DNA from: Phascolarctos cinereus
Taxonomy: Eukaryota > Chordata > Mammalia > Diprotodontia > Phascolarctidae
DNA length: 64,000 bases
Direction of reading: 5' to 3'
NCBI RefSeq assembly: GCF_002099425.1
Contig: NW_018344024.1
Location: 7,816,001-7,880,000 of the forward strand
This document shows positions 21,890 to 33,514 of this stretch, piece after piece. The translations under genes were made by a program, and so were the position numbers. How positions within the stretch are numbered: position 1 is the stretch's first letter; every line of letters begins with the position of its first letter. The notes below the pieces were generated by a model, which was given only the letters and a program-made list of their open reading frames with translations, was not told where the DNA came from and ran no database searches.

Positions 21890-23638
21890 TGAATGAATTC
21901 ACTGACTATAGAAAAAAAAACTGGAGGCTACAAAAGATTGGAGACTGCCTTTATTTCTTTTGTTACACTGCTCAATGTCTAGTGAAACCTGACCCTTTGC
22001 AAAATTGGATTGTGCGGTTCACCTGACTTGTCCACTCTTCTGATAACTCTTCTGTGTATAAAGTAGGCATCTGTCATATACTTGCTGAGTTGAATTAGAC
22101 ATTTCCTGCTTTCAAACCTAGTGGTTGCATATAACCAGGGCATACATGGGAACTGTACTAATTCTTTGGAACCAATAGGGCACCACACAGGCAGTCATCA
22201 ATTTAGAACTAGACTATTTGCAATGATTACCACTTACAGCACCTTGTCAACATACTATTCCTACTGTACCTTATAGCATTTATGGCTATTGTCTGCTTCC
22301 TGACTACATAGTCAGCCCTAGGCACCCTCTTTGGGAATAACAGTAGGCAGGAAGGGGAATAAAACCTGAAACCAAAACCATACACGTTAGTGCTTATGCT
22401 CCATATTTTAGACTCTTGATTTCAGACTCCTTCTCTCTCTATTCATGCCTCTACTTTAGCTGACAGTTGTTTTTCTGCTGACCTCTCCATTTAAGTTCTT
22501 TCTCCCACTATCTCTAGAACTGCAGAAGGTCTCCCCTACTCAGATTCTCTCCCAGCAGAGTGTTTGGGAATTTTTTAGCTACTAGGTTTAGGAAATAGCC
22601 CCTCTTCCAGGCTCTATCTTTCTCAGGCTCAGAATTCTTTTTTTTTTTTTTTGAGGTTTCTCTTTCTCTTGGCTACAGAGAGCTTCATTCCCTCAAATCC
22701 TCTAGCTGTTTCCTCACAGACCCCACAGTCTCTCCCATCCTCTCCATCTTCACTCTGTATGTCACTCTGTACAGAATCTCTAAATTAAATTTAATTCAAT
22801 ATTTTTTTCAGTGTATGATTACTGTATTACAGAGTCCTAAGAAGGGGGAAGGCAATCAAAAATGTATTGGAAGGAACTATAATTTAGAGAGTGCTGACAG
22901 CACTTATACTTGTTTAGGAATTAGAAGCTGAGCTTAACATCTAGCTAGCAAAAAAAAAATTATTAAAATCGGAAGCTCCCACTGCAACACCCAGGTTGAG
23001 CTCTTTCCCTCTCTGACCCCTCTTTGCTATCACTCCTGGCAATAGACTCCACAGAAGCCATCTCATAGAATCCTGGGGTCCCTTTTCGCCTTGTTTCACA
23101 CTAGGCTTTGTGTCCCAAGGGCTAAATTATTTCCCTGCAAATAAATTTGTTTTAAATACTTGATTTTTGGCTACCTTTCATGCTGTTGGTCCCAGGATTT
23201 ATATTTGTGGTATTTGTCCTGGGTGTCAGAATTTATCTTTGCTACAATTTCCTGTTTAATTAATTTGTATAGACTTGAGAATGTTTTTATGCCATACACT
23301 GTGCAAATGTTTTATTTATAGTTGATTAAGTATGATATATGTGATCATTTCTATGATTTCTACAAAAAGTAAGGCATTAAACCCTTAGTCAGGGATGTGA
23401 ACTCCTATTACATCATTATTTCTATGGAAAAATGAAATTCAGCTTACATTATTTCAACTTGTACCACCTTTTCTGGGAAATATAGCTCTCTGTATGATCA
23501 AGAATTCTTGCAGTGAAGCCCTAAAGTTATGTTGTCAACCCAATAGCTATCACCTAGGGCTGGCATATGTTGGAAGAAATCAATGACACAGAAAAGACAG
23601 CACACAGACTTAAAACAGAAAGAAGAGAATGAGGCAGA

Positions 23639-23640
<2 letters not shown>
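21890..23640. other. Unassigned sequence
   Basis: No gene or repeat I can name in 1.75 kb. A T run lies at 22638-22652 and an A run at 22950-22958. Confidence 0.35.
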
Positions 23641-23677
<37 letters not shown>

Positions 23678-23693
23678 TGTGTGTGTGTGTGTA

Positions 23694-23769
<76 letters not shown>
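23641..23769. repeat. Compound (GT)n-(GA)n microsatellite
   Basis: About 68 bp of GT with two AT interruptions run straight into about 60 bp of pure GA. Confidence 0.97.
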
Positions 23770-23772
<3 letters not shown>

Positions 23773-24825
23773 AGTAGAAAAAGGAAGAGAGACAGAGGGG
23801 GGAAATAAAGAAAGAGGGAGCAAAAAGAGGGTAAGAGAGAGAATGGGGTGGGTGAGTGAGGAAAGCAGAGCAGAGTATCAACATAATGGATGGGTCATGT
23901 GAACCGAACAATCTGATTTTGTAAAGGCACCGACTTCTAAAAGGCTTTGCAAATAGCTGTGACCGGCATTAGCTTGCTGGCTGGGGAAAGGAAGGGGCCA
24001 ACGAGGTTTTTTGAGATGGGGCAAGGTGACCCTGCACAAAAGAATGAAATAAAAATTGGGTAAAGGAAGATTCCATTCTGCTTGATTATGATTAATTACC
24101 AAGTAAACTCTTATTCACAGGCTTCAATGCCTGTCTGAAAGTCACTTTCATTTCTCTGAAGACACTAGCAGATGAAGTGTCTTTCTTGGGGGGTACAGTA
24201 GTTTTCCCTTTGGGTCTCACAACTCCTGTAGAGGACAGCATGGAGGTTGCAAAAATTTCCAACTTCACTCCTTTTTGATTCTAAAAATGCTACCTCGAGA
24301 ATTAAAAAAATATAACAAAACAAAACAAAACAAACCCAACTTTCCTCCTTCCACTTTGTAAGGCAACAAAGTAGACACTGTTATGTATGTGTACTGGGAG
24401 TGGTGCCTTGAGGCATCATAAAATTACACTTGGGAATCAGGATTCCAAGAGAGACTTGGGCAGCAAAACCTAGTTACAGAAATGCATTTCATGCCAAGAA
24501 TGAACAAGTATGAAGGAACCGGGCACCTGGCAGTTTATTCCCCACTTGTCTGCTACTTCTTTAGCTTCTTAAAATGTCACATCACTTTGCCTCTTTAAGG
24601 AAAAAAAAAATCTTTGTCAGTGGACAGATAATTGGCAGAGAAAAGCTAGAAGAGAAATTCTTCCAGACCCTACTGGTTATGATTTACAAGCTTCTGGTTA
24701 TCCCTGTCATGGGGAAAGGTAGCTGTCTGTAAGAAAGAGCCAACAGACACTTCACTAGTATCAAAATATTCCATTCTATTTTATTGGAAGCTTCAACTTA
24801 AACTTTTCAAGAGTTTATTGGGAAC
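23770..24825. other. Unassigned sequence
   Basis: No gene. A short (CAAAA)n run at about 24313-24335 is the only repeat noted. Confidence 0.35.
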
Positions 24826-24827
24826 TA

Positions 24828-24890
24828 ACAGGGTGTAGTTGAAAAAGCATTGGCCTTGGAGGGAGAGGACCTGGATTAAAATTCCCTTCT
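24828..24890 (+). mobile_element. tRNA-head SINE fragment
   Basis: 'gaaaaagcattggccttgga' and 'aggacctggattaaaattcc' match SINE heads elsewhere in the window; the body is missing. Confidence 0.45.
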
Positions 24891-25069
24891 TCCTTTTTTA
24901 TTCCTTTCCCTTTCCCAATATTTAGCCATTTGCTTTTGCAGCCTTCTCTCCCACCACATCTTACAGATTTTTTTTTTTAATCTGGGCCTGTGATTTCAGC
25001 AGTGTTGGGAATCCCCAGGGTGAAAATTCTCTCTACCAAAGCAGATCATCAGCCTATAATGATAGTCTT

Positions 25070-25520
25070 AGAGAGTTGCCCCAGGTACCTAGAGGTTAAT
25101 GATTTTCCTAGGGACACACAATTAGTCTATGTCAAAGGTAGAAACTGAACTGAGGTCTTCTTGACTCCAAGTATTGCCCTGATGTCTCTACATGCTGCAA
25201 TAAAATGAACATTGACTTTTTTGTTTTTTGGTGAGGCAATGGGGTTAAGTGACTTGCCCAGGGTCACACAGCTAGTAAGTTTCAAGTGTCTGAGGTCAGA
25301 TTTGAACTCAGGTCCTCCTGACTCTAAGGCCAGAACTCTAACTTCAGGAACATTGGCTTTTGAGTCAAAAGAGTTAAATCTCACAGCTGATGTTTATTAG
25401 CAGTGTAACCCTACACATATCACCTAATTTATCTGAGCCTCTTGTTTCTCTCCTTTAAAAAGAAAGGGTTGGATTGGATGCCCTCTGAAGTCACTTCTAG
25501 CTCTAGATCTACAATCCAAG
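25070..25520. mobile_element. MIR-type repeats around a nested SINE
   Basis: Left of the SINE lies an antisense MIR (gggacacacaattagtct, gaactgaggtcttcttgac). Right of it lies a sense MIR (gtaaccctacacatatcacc, agtcacttctagctctagat). The two outer repeats point in opposite directions. Confidence 0.55.
25217..25347 (-). mobile_element. tRNA-derived SINE, antisense
   Basis: Begins with a T-rich tail, then 'ggttaagtgacttgcccagg', 'tttgaactcaggtcctcctg' and a truncated head. Flanks gaacattgac (25207-25216) and gaacattggc (25348-25357) are a 10-bp duplication with one mismatch. Confidence 0.88.
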
Positions 25521-25587
25521 ACTTTTTGCATAAAAAAGTCAATACTGACTGTCCTATATATTATGGTGTTCTTACGACTCTGTAGAT

Positions 25588-25690
25588 AGCTACTTGTCCT
25601 AATGTATAGAGTACTGACCTGGGAGTCAAGGCTATCTGAATTCAATCCTGGCCTCAGACATTTATTAGTTGTGCGGCCCAGGGCAAGTTT
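25588..25690 (+). mobile_element. tRNA-derived SINE fragment
   Basis: 'tgtatagagtactgacctgg', 'tgaattcaatcctggcctca' and 'gttgtgcggcccagggcaag'; it is cut after the body and has no tail. Confidence 0.7.
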
Positions 25691-25699
25691 GAGGTCACT

Positions 25700-27150
25700 T
25701 TCCCTTTGACTCTGTATGTACTTGTGGGAGAGTGTATCACAGATTTTTGGGGAGATTTTTTTTAACCAACTATTCTTATTATTACTGTAGTCAATCTCCC
25801 TTTCTAAATAATGAATTAAATCTGGCTGATAATCATTGAAGAAGGACTATACCAGTGGGGGTTCCTGAGTTTTAGCATTAGAAAATCACCCATAGCCCTT
25901 CAATGCTAACCCTAGCCTTGCTTTGGGAAGTCCATGCATATACGGTTAAACCTACTGTAGCCCAGATCCAAATTCGTTGCTTTTCCATTATACTTAAGAA
26001 AGGATGGGTTGAAGGAATCTAGACATTTAAAAGAGAAAGGTGACAAATGACTTCAGGTATTTAAAAGGCCCTCCATTCTGAAAAAAGTATTAGATTTGTT
26101 CTGCTCAGCCCCCAGAGATAGAACTAGGGATATTGCATGGAAGGTGCAGGAAGAGAAATTTGTGTTTCATATTTAATGAAGTTAATCATCCACCATCTGT
26201 ATGTGCTCTGTGGCATTGAGCTGAGATTCTCTAGTTATTTCAGGGGGCCACTATTTTACTCTATGTCAGCACTGAAATATGTTGAGGCTTAGCTTTAGAT
26301 GATGGCAACAGCGTGAGTGATTTGTGTTAAAAGAAATCTGGACATTGAGGCAGGAAGGGCTGCCCATTCAGTAGCTTTAAAGTGAGAGACAGAGACAATC
26401 TTTCTCTCCCTCCCCCCACTCTCTGTCTGTCTCTGTGTCTCTGAATCTGTTTCTCTCTGTCTTTGTCTATCTGTCTCTCTTTTTCTCTCTCTGTCTCTCT
26501 CTTTCTCTCTGTCAAGCATCTGGGGACCCAGTGAGGCTCTCTCTTAGATTTTCCCTTCCACCCCTCCCCTACAGCAGCTATTTTCAAATGACATCAATAT
26601 ACATTCTGTCTGGGCAATCCTGAGAATAGACCTCCAGTCTTAGCTCCTTCTTCCACTTTGTGTTTCTTTTGCTGAACAGCAATCTTGAAATATTCATTAC
26701 CACCCTTGAAGGCAATTTCATTAGTTTAAGAGTTTGATAGGGATCCTATATCTCATCTACACAACACATTGAATATGTTTCTATTCCCCTTTGGTGAAAT
26801 CCTAAGCATAAATCGTATCTAAGCTTTATGTGATTCTTCCCAGGGCTCCAGGGTAGGGCCATAAAGAGTCAGAGATAATCAGAGACAAGGAGAACTAGCT
26901 TCACACATCTCTTCTGAGTGAGCCCAGAACCAGTGTCCCTTAGTATGAAAGGGAGACTCTGCCTCCTAAGCCATGACCAATCCAGTCCGCTGTTACAAGC
27001 TACTTCCTAACAATGGGAACAATCCAGGAATGAAATGAATTATCTCATCAGATAATTAATTCCCAATAACTGGAGTTCTTCAAGGGGACACTGGATGACC
27101 ACTTATTGAGGATGTTGTAGAGAGAATTTTTGTTTACAGGTTGGACTAGC
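25700..27150. other. Unassigned; pyrimidine-rich tract at 26390-26515
   Basis: No gene. 26390-26515 is a C/T-rich tract with TCTG/TCTC units, producing spurious Ser/Leu- or Arg/Glu-rich frames. The remainder is unrecognised. Confidence 0.4.
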
Positions 27151-27151
27151 C

Positions 27152-27235
27152 AGGGTTTCTTAAACTTTTTCCACTCACAACCGCTTCAGTGCTTCTTAAA
27201 CTGTGGGTTGTGACCCCATATGAGGCCTCTGGAGG
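27152..27235. mobile_element. Two hAT-like transposon termini, side by side
   Basis: 'cagggtttcttaaacttttt' at about 27154 and 'cagtgcttcttaaactgtgg' at about 27188 are both inward-reading terminal repeats of the same or related hAT element. Each continues for only about 35-45 bp. Confidence 0.5.
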
Positions 27236-27239
27236 CTCT

Positions 27240-28260
27240 TCTGACTCACAGAATCTTTGAATCTCTGATTCCACAGGTGGCTAGCACCAATCAAATGGAT
27301 CTGCCATGTTTATTCCAGCTTCTGCGCCTCCACATCTTTCCTTCCCTCTTCTTGTCTTTCCAAACTTCTAAATCTGCTTTGGCTCAGGTTGTCAACTCTT
27401 TTTCTAAATTTATTATTTTATTTTTATTCTTTTTGCACTTAGACTACAATCTCCACTACAGATTTTTATCTACCTTTTTCCTATACTTGTTTTGTCTCCC
27501 TAACTTTTTTGTTTCTAAGGCCTTTGAGGGCAGGGTTTTGTACCCTTTCATGTTCTCAGAAAGCTGCGAGTGCCCTGCAGTCCTTCAACAGTGGTTTCTT
27601 GGTGCTTATTACAACTGCCTGGCTAACACCTCCATCAAAGAATGATGCTCAATAGGGACATCAGGGGAAACTCAGATCTGACCAATGTCTAGTTTGCATG
27701 AATTTTGAGAAAAGATAGAGTTGAAAGCTTTTGGCTCACTAACTATGAATGGGCTGTTCTAGGCTGGCTCATTTGCTGCCTGGGACAGTATTACTAGCCA
27801 CTAACCTGTTTTAGTAGGTGACAGATAATTGGTTTACTATTTTGTCATGGAGGTACCATTTTTCCTTGTTAGCACACACAGAGTTGATGGATTGCTAGTC
27901 TAACATTTTTGATATCTCACACAGACTAGTATAGATGGTTAGAGACATCAGTTGTATTGCTTGTACCCTATAAATTGCAAGGTATTAATTCAGAAGAGAT
28001 GGCAATGAATGGTTGCTGCTAGTTCAAGAATTCTCCAGAAGTGGATTAGGCTCCTTGCAGGGTCTATAAAAGAGATTTTAATTTACTGAAGAAAAAAAAT
28101 GGAAGGCAAAGTTGGGAGTGGCACTGTGTATGAGAAAAAAAAAAGAAAGCACATTTTTAAAACAGACACTGGAAAATGTGAACTGTACCTACTATAATAA
28201 GGTCATAGATAATTCCTGCTACAAATGTAGGTTGGCACTTTTTCTGTAACTGACAAGCTT
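27240..28260. other. Unassigned sequence
   Basis: No gene I can support. A 141-codon open frame in the T-rich part (27220-27645) shows no recognisable domain. Part of it (ggcctttgagggcagggttt) resembles a forward L2 3' end. Confidence 0.35.
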
Positions 28261-28264
28261 AGAG

Positions 28265-28412
28265 AGTTACCTGAGTCACTGAGAGCCTAAATGACCTGCC
28301 CAGCTAATATAGTCAGAGGCAGGACTTGAACCCAGATCTTCCTGATTTCAAGGCCAACTTTCTTTTTTTTTTTCAAGGCCAACTTTCTATCCACTATGCC
28401 ATGATGCTTTAG
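28265..28412 (-). mobile_element. MIR-like SINE, antisense, with tail-only insertion
   Basis: 'aatgacctgcccagctaata', 'aggacttgaacccagatctt' and 'ctatccactatgcc' are a reverse-complemented SINE. An 18-bp stretch is duplicated around a short T run inside it (see the 28346-28388 entry). A further sense MIR fragment lies at about 28615-28690. Confidence 0.65.
28346..28388 (-). mobile_element. Poly(A)-only insertion with 18-bp target duplication
   Basis: tttcaaggccaactttct occurs at 28346-28363 and again at 28371-28388, separated only by seven extra T. This is the footprint expected if target-primed reverse transcription copied only a poly(A) tail. A slippage duplication is the alternative, but it would not explain the T run. 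Confidence 0.65.
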
Positions 28413-28690
28413 AATATTAGGAAATATGAAGTAAATTTTCTTCTTAAACTTGATAAGAAATCTTCCTAAATGATCTTCTTATGGGATTATGAGGAAAGAA
28501 AACCATGGAAATTTTCTTGCTGATTAGATTTTGCTTTTCACTCAGCACTACTGTTGTTCCTGGTAGAATTTTTTAAAATTCTCACATTAGAAAACAACAT
28601 GTATGTATTCTGATGTAATGGAAAAACCATCACACTAGAAATCAGGTGGCCTAAGTTCTGGTCTAGGCTTTGACATGCTATACCAATTCA

Positions 28691-29355
28691 TCAGGTAACA
28701 AGCATTTATTAAGCTTCTCTGTGCTAGACAATATACTAAGTGCTGGGGACACAAGGGAGGCAAAACAAAACAAAGCAAAAAACCTACACAAACAAAAAAA
28801 AGTCCCTGCTCTCAAGGAGCTCTTAGTCTAATGTGGGGAGGGGGAGAGACAACATGAAAACAAATATGTACATATAAGATATAGACAGGATAAGTTGGAG
28901 ATAATCAATAGAGATCAGATACTAGTAGCAATGGGGATCAGGAAAGGCTTTTTTTTTTTTAGGCAATTGGGGTTAAGTGACTTGCTCAGGGCCACACAGC
29001 TAGTAAGCGTCAAGTGTTTGGTCTGAGGCTGGATTTGAACTCAGGTCCTCCTGATTTCAGTGCCAGTGCTCTTAACCACGGAAAGGCTTCTTATACGAGG
29101 TGAGATTTTATCTGAAACTTGAAGAAAACCAGGGAAACCAGGAGACAGAGACAGGGAGGGGTAGAATTCCAGGCAGAAGGAACAGCCACTAAAAATATCT
29201 GCAACCTGCTGATGGAACGTCTTGTTTGGGTCAAAGAGTATGTGTGGGAGGAGCAAAGTGAAAGACCATTGGAAAGGGAAGATGGGACCAGGGTATTAAG
29301 GGCTTTGAATGTCAAATGGAGAACTTTATACTTGATCTTATTTTGTCACCTTGTT
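28691..29355 (-). mobile_element. L2 LINE 3' region, antisense, host of a SINE
   Basis: From 'caagcatttattaagcttct' through 'aaggagctcttagtctaatg' and, past the SINE, 'ccaggagacagagacaggga' and 'gtattaagggctttgaatgt'. About 530 bp of L2 is retained, reading on the minus strand. The protein-like antisense frames here are L2-derived. Confidence 0.75.
28951..29079 (-). mobile_element. tRNA-derived SINE nested in L2
   Basis: T-run tail, 'ggggttaagtgacttgctca', 'ggatttgaactcaggtcctc', then a truncated head. Perfect 10-bp duplication ggaaaggctt at 28941-28950 and 29080-29089. Confidence 0.93.
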
Positions 29356-29559
29356 TAAGGGAAACTCTTAGTTCCCTCAGACAGCTCTTTAAGACTATCA
29401 GCTTCAGAAAAGATGCCAGTTTGAATTTATAGAGGTAGTACCCTCAATGGCATGAATTAAGTTTCAGGTCTGGTCTAAATAAATGAATATGACAGGATGT
29501 GTTTAATAAAGTCATACCTACTAACCAGAGTGAGGCTACTGCACATGTTATAGCTTCTT

Positions 29560-30075
29560 GGAACTGTAGGTGAGAGTTGAGTGCCAGGTGGAAACCAAAG
29601 GTGCATCAGCAGCCCTGAAAAGGGCTCAGCAAGCCCTCACATCAGAGGTGCTAGTCCTCTCTGAACACCTCATACACCCTGTCTCAGCAGATGGCCTAAA
29701 CCAGGTTGAGGGTAACTGACAGGTCTCAAAGCCATTGGTGAGTTAGGGGAATGTCTACCTGAAACATGTGAAGACTTCCCCTGGAACAATGGGCAGATGA
29801 CAACAATTTGTGGCTATAAAGGCAGCTAAAACAAGCACAATGTAGTGTTCAGAGCTTGGTCAGATATCAAATATGCCAGAGTCACCCACTGCATCTCGGG
29901 CCATTTTCAGTCATCTTAACTTTTGTCTCGACACTGGATTTTCATGACTCTGGAAGAGAGAGTGAGGCTGATAATTTTGTGCAACTCTACCTCACTTAAA
30001 TCCAATTCATGCACAAGTCAAGATATCACTCTGTGATGTCCTTGGTCCTCTTCAGAAATGAAGAATGAACAACTG
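29560..30075 (+). mobile_element. Long RTE-type repeat (MAR1-like)
   Basis: 'aaagccattggtgagttagg', 'ctgaaacatgtgaagacttc' and 'acaatttgtggctataaagg' precede the same 3' end as at 10600-10780 ('gagagagtgaggctgataat', 'ccttggtcctcttcagaaat'). About 500 bp, longer than the other two copies, so probably nearer the parent element. No open frame is kept. Confidence 0.55.
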
Positions 30076-30079
30076 CGCA

Positions 30080-30602
30080 AAACTCCTGCAGATCCCATGT
30101 ACTCTGTCTGTATCTTCTAATAAACCATTTCACTCCAGACAGGCACAATTCAAAGATTCAACCATCTAAGCTAGAAAATGAAAACATGGGAACAAATACT
30201 GAACACCTGACTTTGGGGAAAATATTGACTTTTCAATCTCCATAATTAGAGAGAAAATCATAATGCTCTACCTTGGTTTCTGATATGGCTTCTGTATAAG
30301 ACTCTTATATTTTGTTTAAAAAAAAAGCCTTCCAAAGGCAGTGAAAAAATTAAATGATAGCATTTTCCTAGGCAACAAACTATTTTTAAACATCGATTTT
30401 GAAACCCTGATAATTCATAACAAAAGATGTTTTCAATCTTTGGCAGCAGCCCCTTAACCACCTTGACAGTTCTTTTTTCATTTCCAACCACCCTGCATCA
30501 AAGTCCTTTACTCCCTGCACCGCTTTTCAGTATCTTATTTGAGATGAGAATATTTATCTCTGAACCTACAAAGAATGGACTTCCTATCACTCAATATGAA
30601 TT
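30080..30602. other. Unassigned sequence
   Basis: No gene or repeat recognised up to the target duplication of half-L1 copy C. Confidence 0.4.
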
Positions 30603-31054
30603 CTGTAAACTCTTTTTTCTCATGTTGTGAAAAACTAAGTATATTTCCCTTCATCCTATCCCACCCCCATTTATTCTATTCTCTCTTTTGACCTTGTCCC
30701 TCCTCAGAAGTGTTTGCTTCTGATTATCCCCTCCCCCAATCTGCCCTCCCCTCTATCATCCCCTTGCTCTTTTGTCCCCTTCCCCCCTTATTTTCCTGTA
30801 GGGTAAAATCGATTTCCATACCCAATTGCACATTTTAGTCCCTTCTTAAGCCAAATCCAATGAAAATAAGATTCACTCATTCCCTCTCACCTTCCCCCGT
30901 TTCCCCTCCATTGTAAAAGCCTTTTTCTTGTCCATTTCATGTGAGATAATTTATCCCATTCTATCTCTCCCTTTCTCCTCCCAGTATAATCCCCTCTTAC
31001 CCCTTAATTTTATTTTCCAGATATCACCCCTTCATCTTCAACTCACCCTGTGCC

Positions 31055-31148
<94 letters not shown>
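31055..31148. repeat. (ATCT)n-(GTCT)n microsatellite inside copy C
   Basis: About 15 ATCT units followed by about seven GTCT units. The matching place in copy A reads 'ctttctatgtatactccc', so the array grew from a short CTAT seed after insertion. Confidence 0.95.
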
Positions 31149-31305
31149 ACATACATATATTTTTTTCCCCTCCTACTACCCTAATACTGACAAAAGACTC
31201 ATGAGTTACATATATCATCTTTCCATGCAGGAATGTAAACAGTTCAACCTTAATAAGTCCCTTATGATTTCTCTTTCCTATTTACCTCTTCATGTTTCAC
31301 TTGAG

Positions 31306-32364
31306 TCCTGTATTTGAAAGTCAAATTTTCTATTCAGCTCTGGTCTTTTCATCAAGAAAGCTTGAAAGCCCCCTATTTCACTGAATGACCATTTTATACC
31401 CTGAAGGATTATATTCAGTTTTGCTGGGAAGGTGATTCTTGGTTGTAATCCTATCTCCTTTGCCCTCCAGAATATTATATTCCAAGCCCTCCTGTCCCTT
31501 AATGTAGAAGCTGCTAAATCTTATGTTATCCTGATTGTGTTTCCACATTGCTTGAATTGTTTCTTTCTGGCTGCTTACAATATTTTCTCCTTGACCTGGG
31601 AACTCTGGAATTTCACTACAATATTCCTAGGAGTTTTCCTTTGGGGATCTCTTTCAGAAGGTGATTGGCGGATTCTTTCGATTACTAATTTGCCCTCTGA
31701 TTCTAAAATATCAGGGCAGTTTTCTTTGATAATTTCTTGAAAGATGATGTCTAGGCTCTTTTTTTTGATCATGTCTTTCAGATAGTCCAATAATTTTTAA
31801 ATTCCTTCCTCTGGATCTATTTTCCAGGTCAGTTGTTTTTTTCAATGAGATATTTCATATCTTCTTCCATTTTTTTTCATGCTTTCAGATTTGTTTTACA
31901 GTGTCTTGATTTCTCATAAAGTCACTACCTTCCAATTGCTCTATTCTAATTTTTAAGGAAGTATTTTCTTCAGTAATCTTTTGGACTTCCTTTTCCATTT
32001 GGCCAATTTTTCTGTTTAGGGCATTCTTCTCCTCATTGGCTATTTGGACCTCTTTTGCCATTTGGGTTAGGCTATTTTTTTAGGTGTTATTTTCTTTAGT
32101 ATTTTTTTTTGTCTCCTTTAGCAAGCTGTTGACTTGTTTTTCATGATTTTCTTGCATCACTCTCAGTTTTTCCTCTACTTCTCTTACTTGCTTCTCAAAA
32201 TCCCTTTTGAGCTCTTCCAAGGCCTGGGACCAATTCATATTTTTCTTGGAGGCTTTGGATGTAGGAGCTCTGACTTTGTTGTCTTCTTCTGGTTGTATAT
32301 TTTGATCTTCTTTGTCACCAACGTAAGATTCTATAGTCTGAGTCCTTTTACACTGCTTTCTCAT
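31306..32364 (-). pseudogene. L1 ORF1p-like gene, copy C
   Basis: Starts MRKQCKRTQTIESYVGDKED, close to copy B's start, and has the same coiled-coil heptads (QALEELKRDFEKQVREVEEK). The central stretch KENCPDILESEGKLVIERIR and RDPQRKTPRNIVVKF matches copy B's RRM-type region. At least three frame breaks separate the pieces, and the GSEM segment after EEKL in copy B is absent. It is more decayed than copy B. Like B, it is followed by no ORF2. Confidence 0.8.
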
Positions 32365-33329
32365 GATCCCAAGCCAATTACTTGAGTTATAAACTCTTTG
32401 TTAAGGTAGGGGTCTGTTTCCAGGGTGGAGAATGTACTGTCCCAAGCTTTGGGGGTTTTGTGTAGCTGTTTTCAGAGATACTTCTAGGGACCTGTACATT
32501 TTCAGTTCTTCTAAGGTGCTATGATCAAGGGCGAGGTGTTTACTCCTGCCTGTGCTCTGGTCTATAAGTGACCACAAGCATGCTTTTCTGTCTTGGAACT
32601 GTGAGGAGGATTTTCTCTTTACTACCCCCACAAGCTCCACTGCACCAGCCCTCCTCCTCACCCCAGGACTGCCACCCAGAACTGTGACCCATATCCAAGC
32701 ACAGGCAAAGCAAGAGAATACTGCACCAGCAGAGAGATCCATGCAATCCCCCTCTGATCAGCCACTTGATTCCCCCTTGGTCTGTAGGCCAGAAGCTTAG
32801 GAAGCAGCCGCTGGCCCAAGGCCAGGCTCAGGGACTGAAGCTGAGACCACTGTGCTTCTTTCTCTTTCACCGCAGACACAGACTTTTCCCACTGACCTTC
32901 TAAGTTGTTTTTGGCATTTGTGGATTGAGAGTTCTGGAAACCACCACAGCTGCCTAGGATTCAGTCCTCTGAGGCCTGCTCCAGGGTTGCTGAGGCCTGC
33001 TTGCCCACGCCAAAGTGTGCTCCTCTCCCATCACGGAGTGATATACCTTTCTGATCAATCATCCAGGTTGTCTTGGACTGGAAATTTGTTTCACTCTGTC
33101 TTTTTGTGGATTCTGATGCATTAGAATTTGTTTAGAGCCATTTTTTGTAGGTATTTGGAGGGGTTTGGGGAAGAACTCAAGCAAGTCACTGCTTTTACTC
33201 TGCCATCTTGGCTCGCCCCTCTGTGAACTCTTGAAAGAGGTTTATAATAATTTAATGTGCCTCACATTGAGGAAAGTTGAAACTAGTTCATTTGAAAAGA
33301 GACTCTAGAAGTTGGAGTTGTGAGAAATA

Positions 33330-33510
33330 GAGATTTGGTCTAAGAGTCAGGAGACCTGATTTTTAGTTCAGGTTCTGCCACTAACTCTATGACCTTAGGC
33401 AAGTCATTTGCTTCTTTTTGCCTCTATTTCCTCATCTACATAATGATGAATATCAATTAGATGAGCTCCAAAATTCCTTCCAGTGCCAATATTCTATATT
33501 CTAAGTTTTT
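33330..33510 (+). mobile_element. MIR-type SINE
   Basis: 'ctaagagtcaggagacctga', 'ctatgaccttaggcaagtca' and 'tatttcctcatctacataat' in forward order, ending 'ccttccagtgccaatattct'. Confidence 0.7.
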
Positions 33511-33514
33511 AACC

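Larger units (their letters stand above)
30615..33220 (-). mobile_element. Half-L1 (HAL1-like) copy C, bounded by target duplication
   Basis: Minus-strand order: 5' end at 33220 ('aggggcgagccaagatggca' by complement), 5' UTR to about 32370, ORF1 32364 to about 31306, then about 690 bp of 3' sequence ending in a T run at 30615-30618. Flanks ctgtaaactctt (30603-30614) and ctgtgaactctt (33221-33232) match at 11 of 12. No ORF2 sequence lies between the duplications, so this 2.6-kb unit is an ORF1-only element inserted as such, not a deletion remnant. Confidence 0.8.

Noticed and set aside
27220-27645. 141-codon plus-strand frame as a small host protein
   Set aside because: T-rich hydrophobic text, no domain, no splice or promoter context, partly L2-like.
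29041-29315. Protein-like antisense frame with Phe/Cys-rich text
   Set aside because: It is the coding strand of an L2 LINE remnant plus part of a SINE.
31055-31148. CRISPR-like periodic array
   Set aside because: Four-base tandem units without spacers: a microsatellite.
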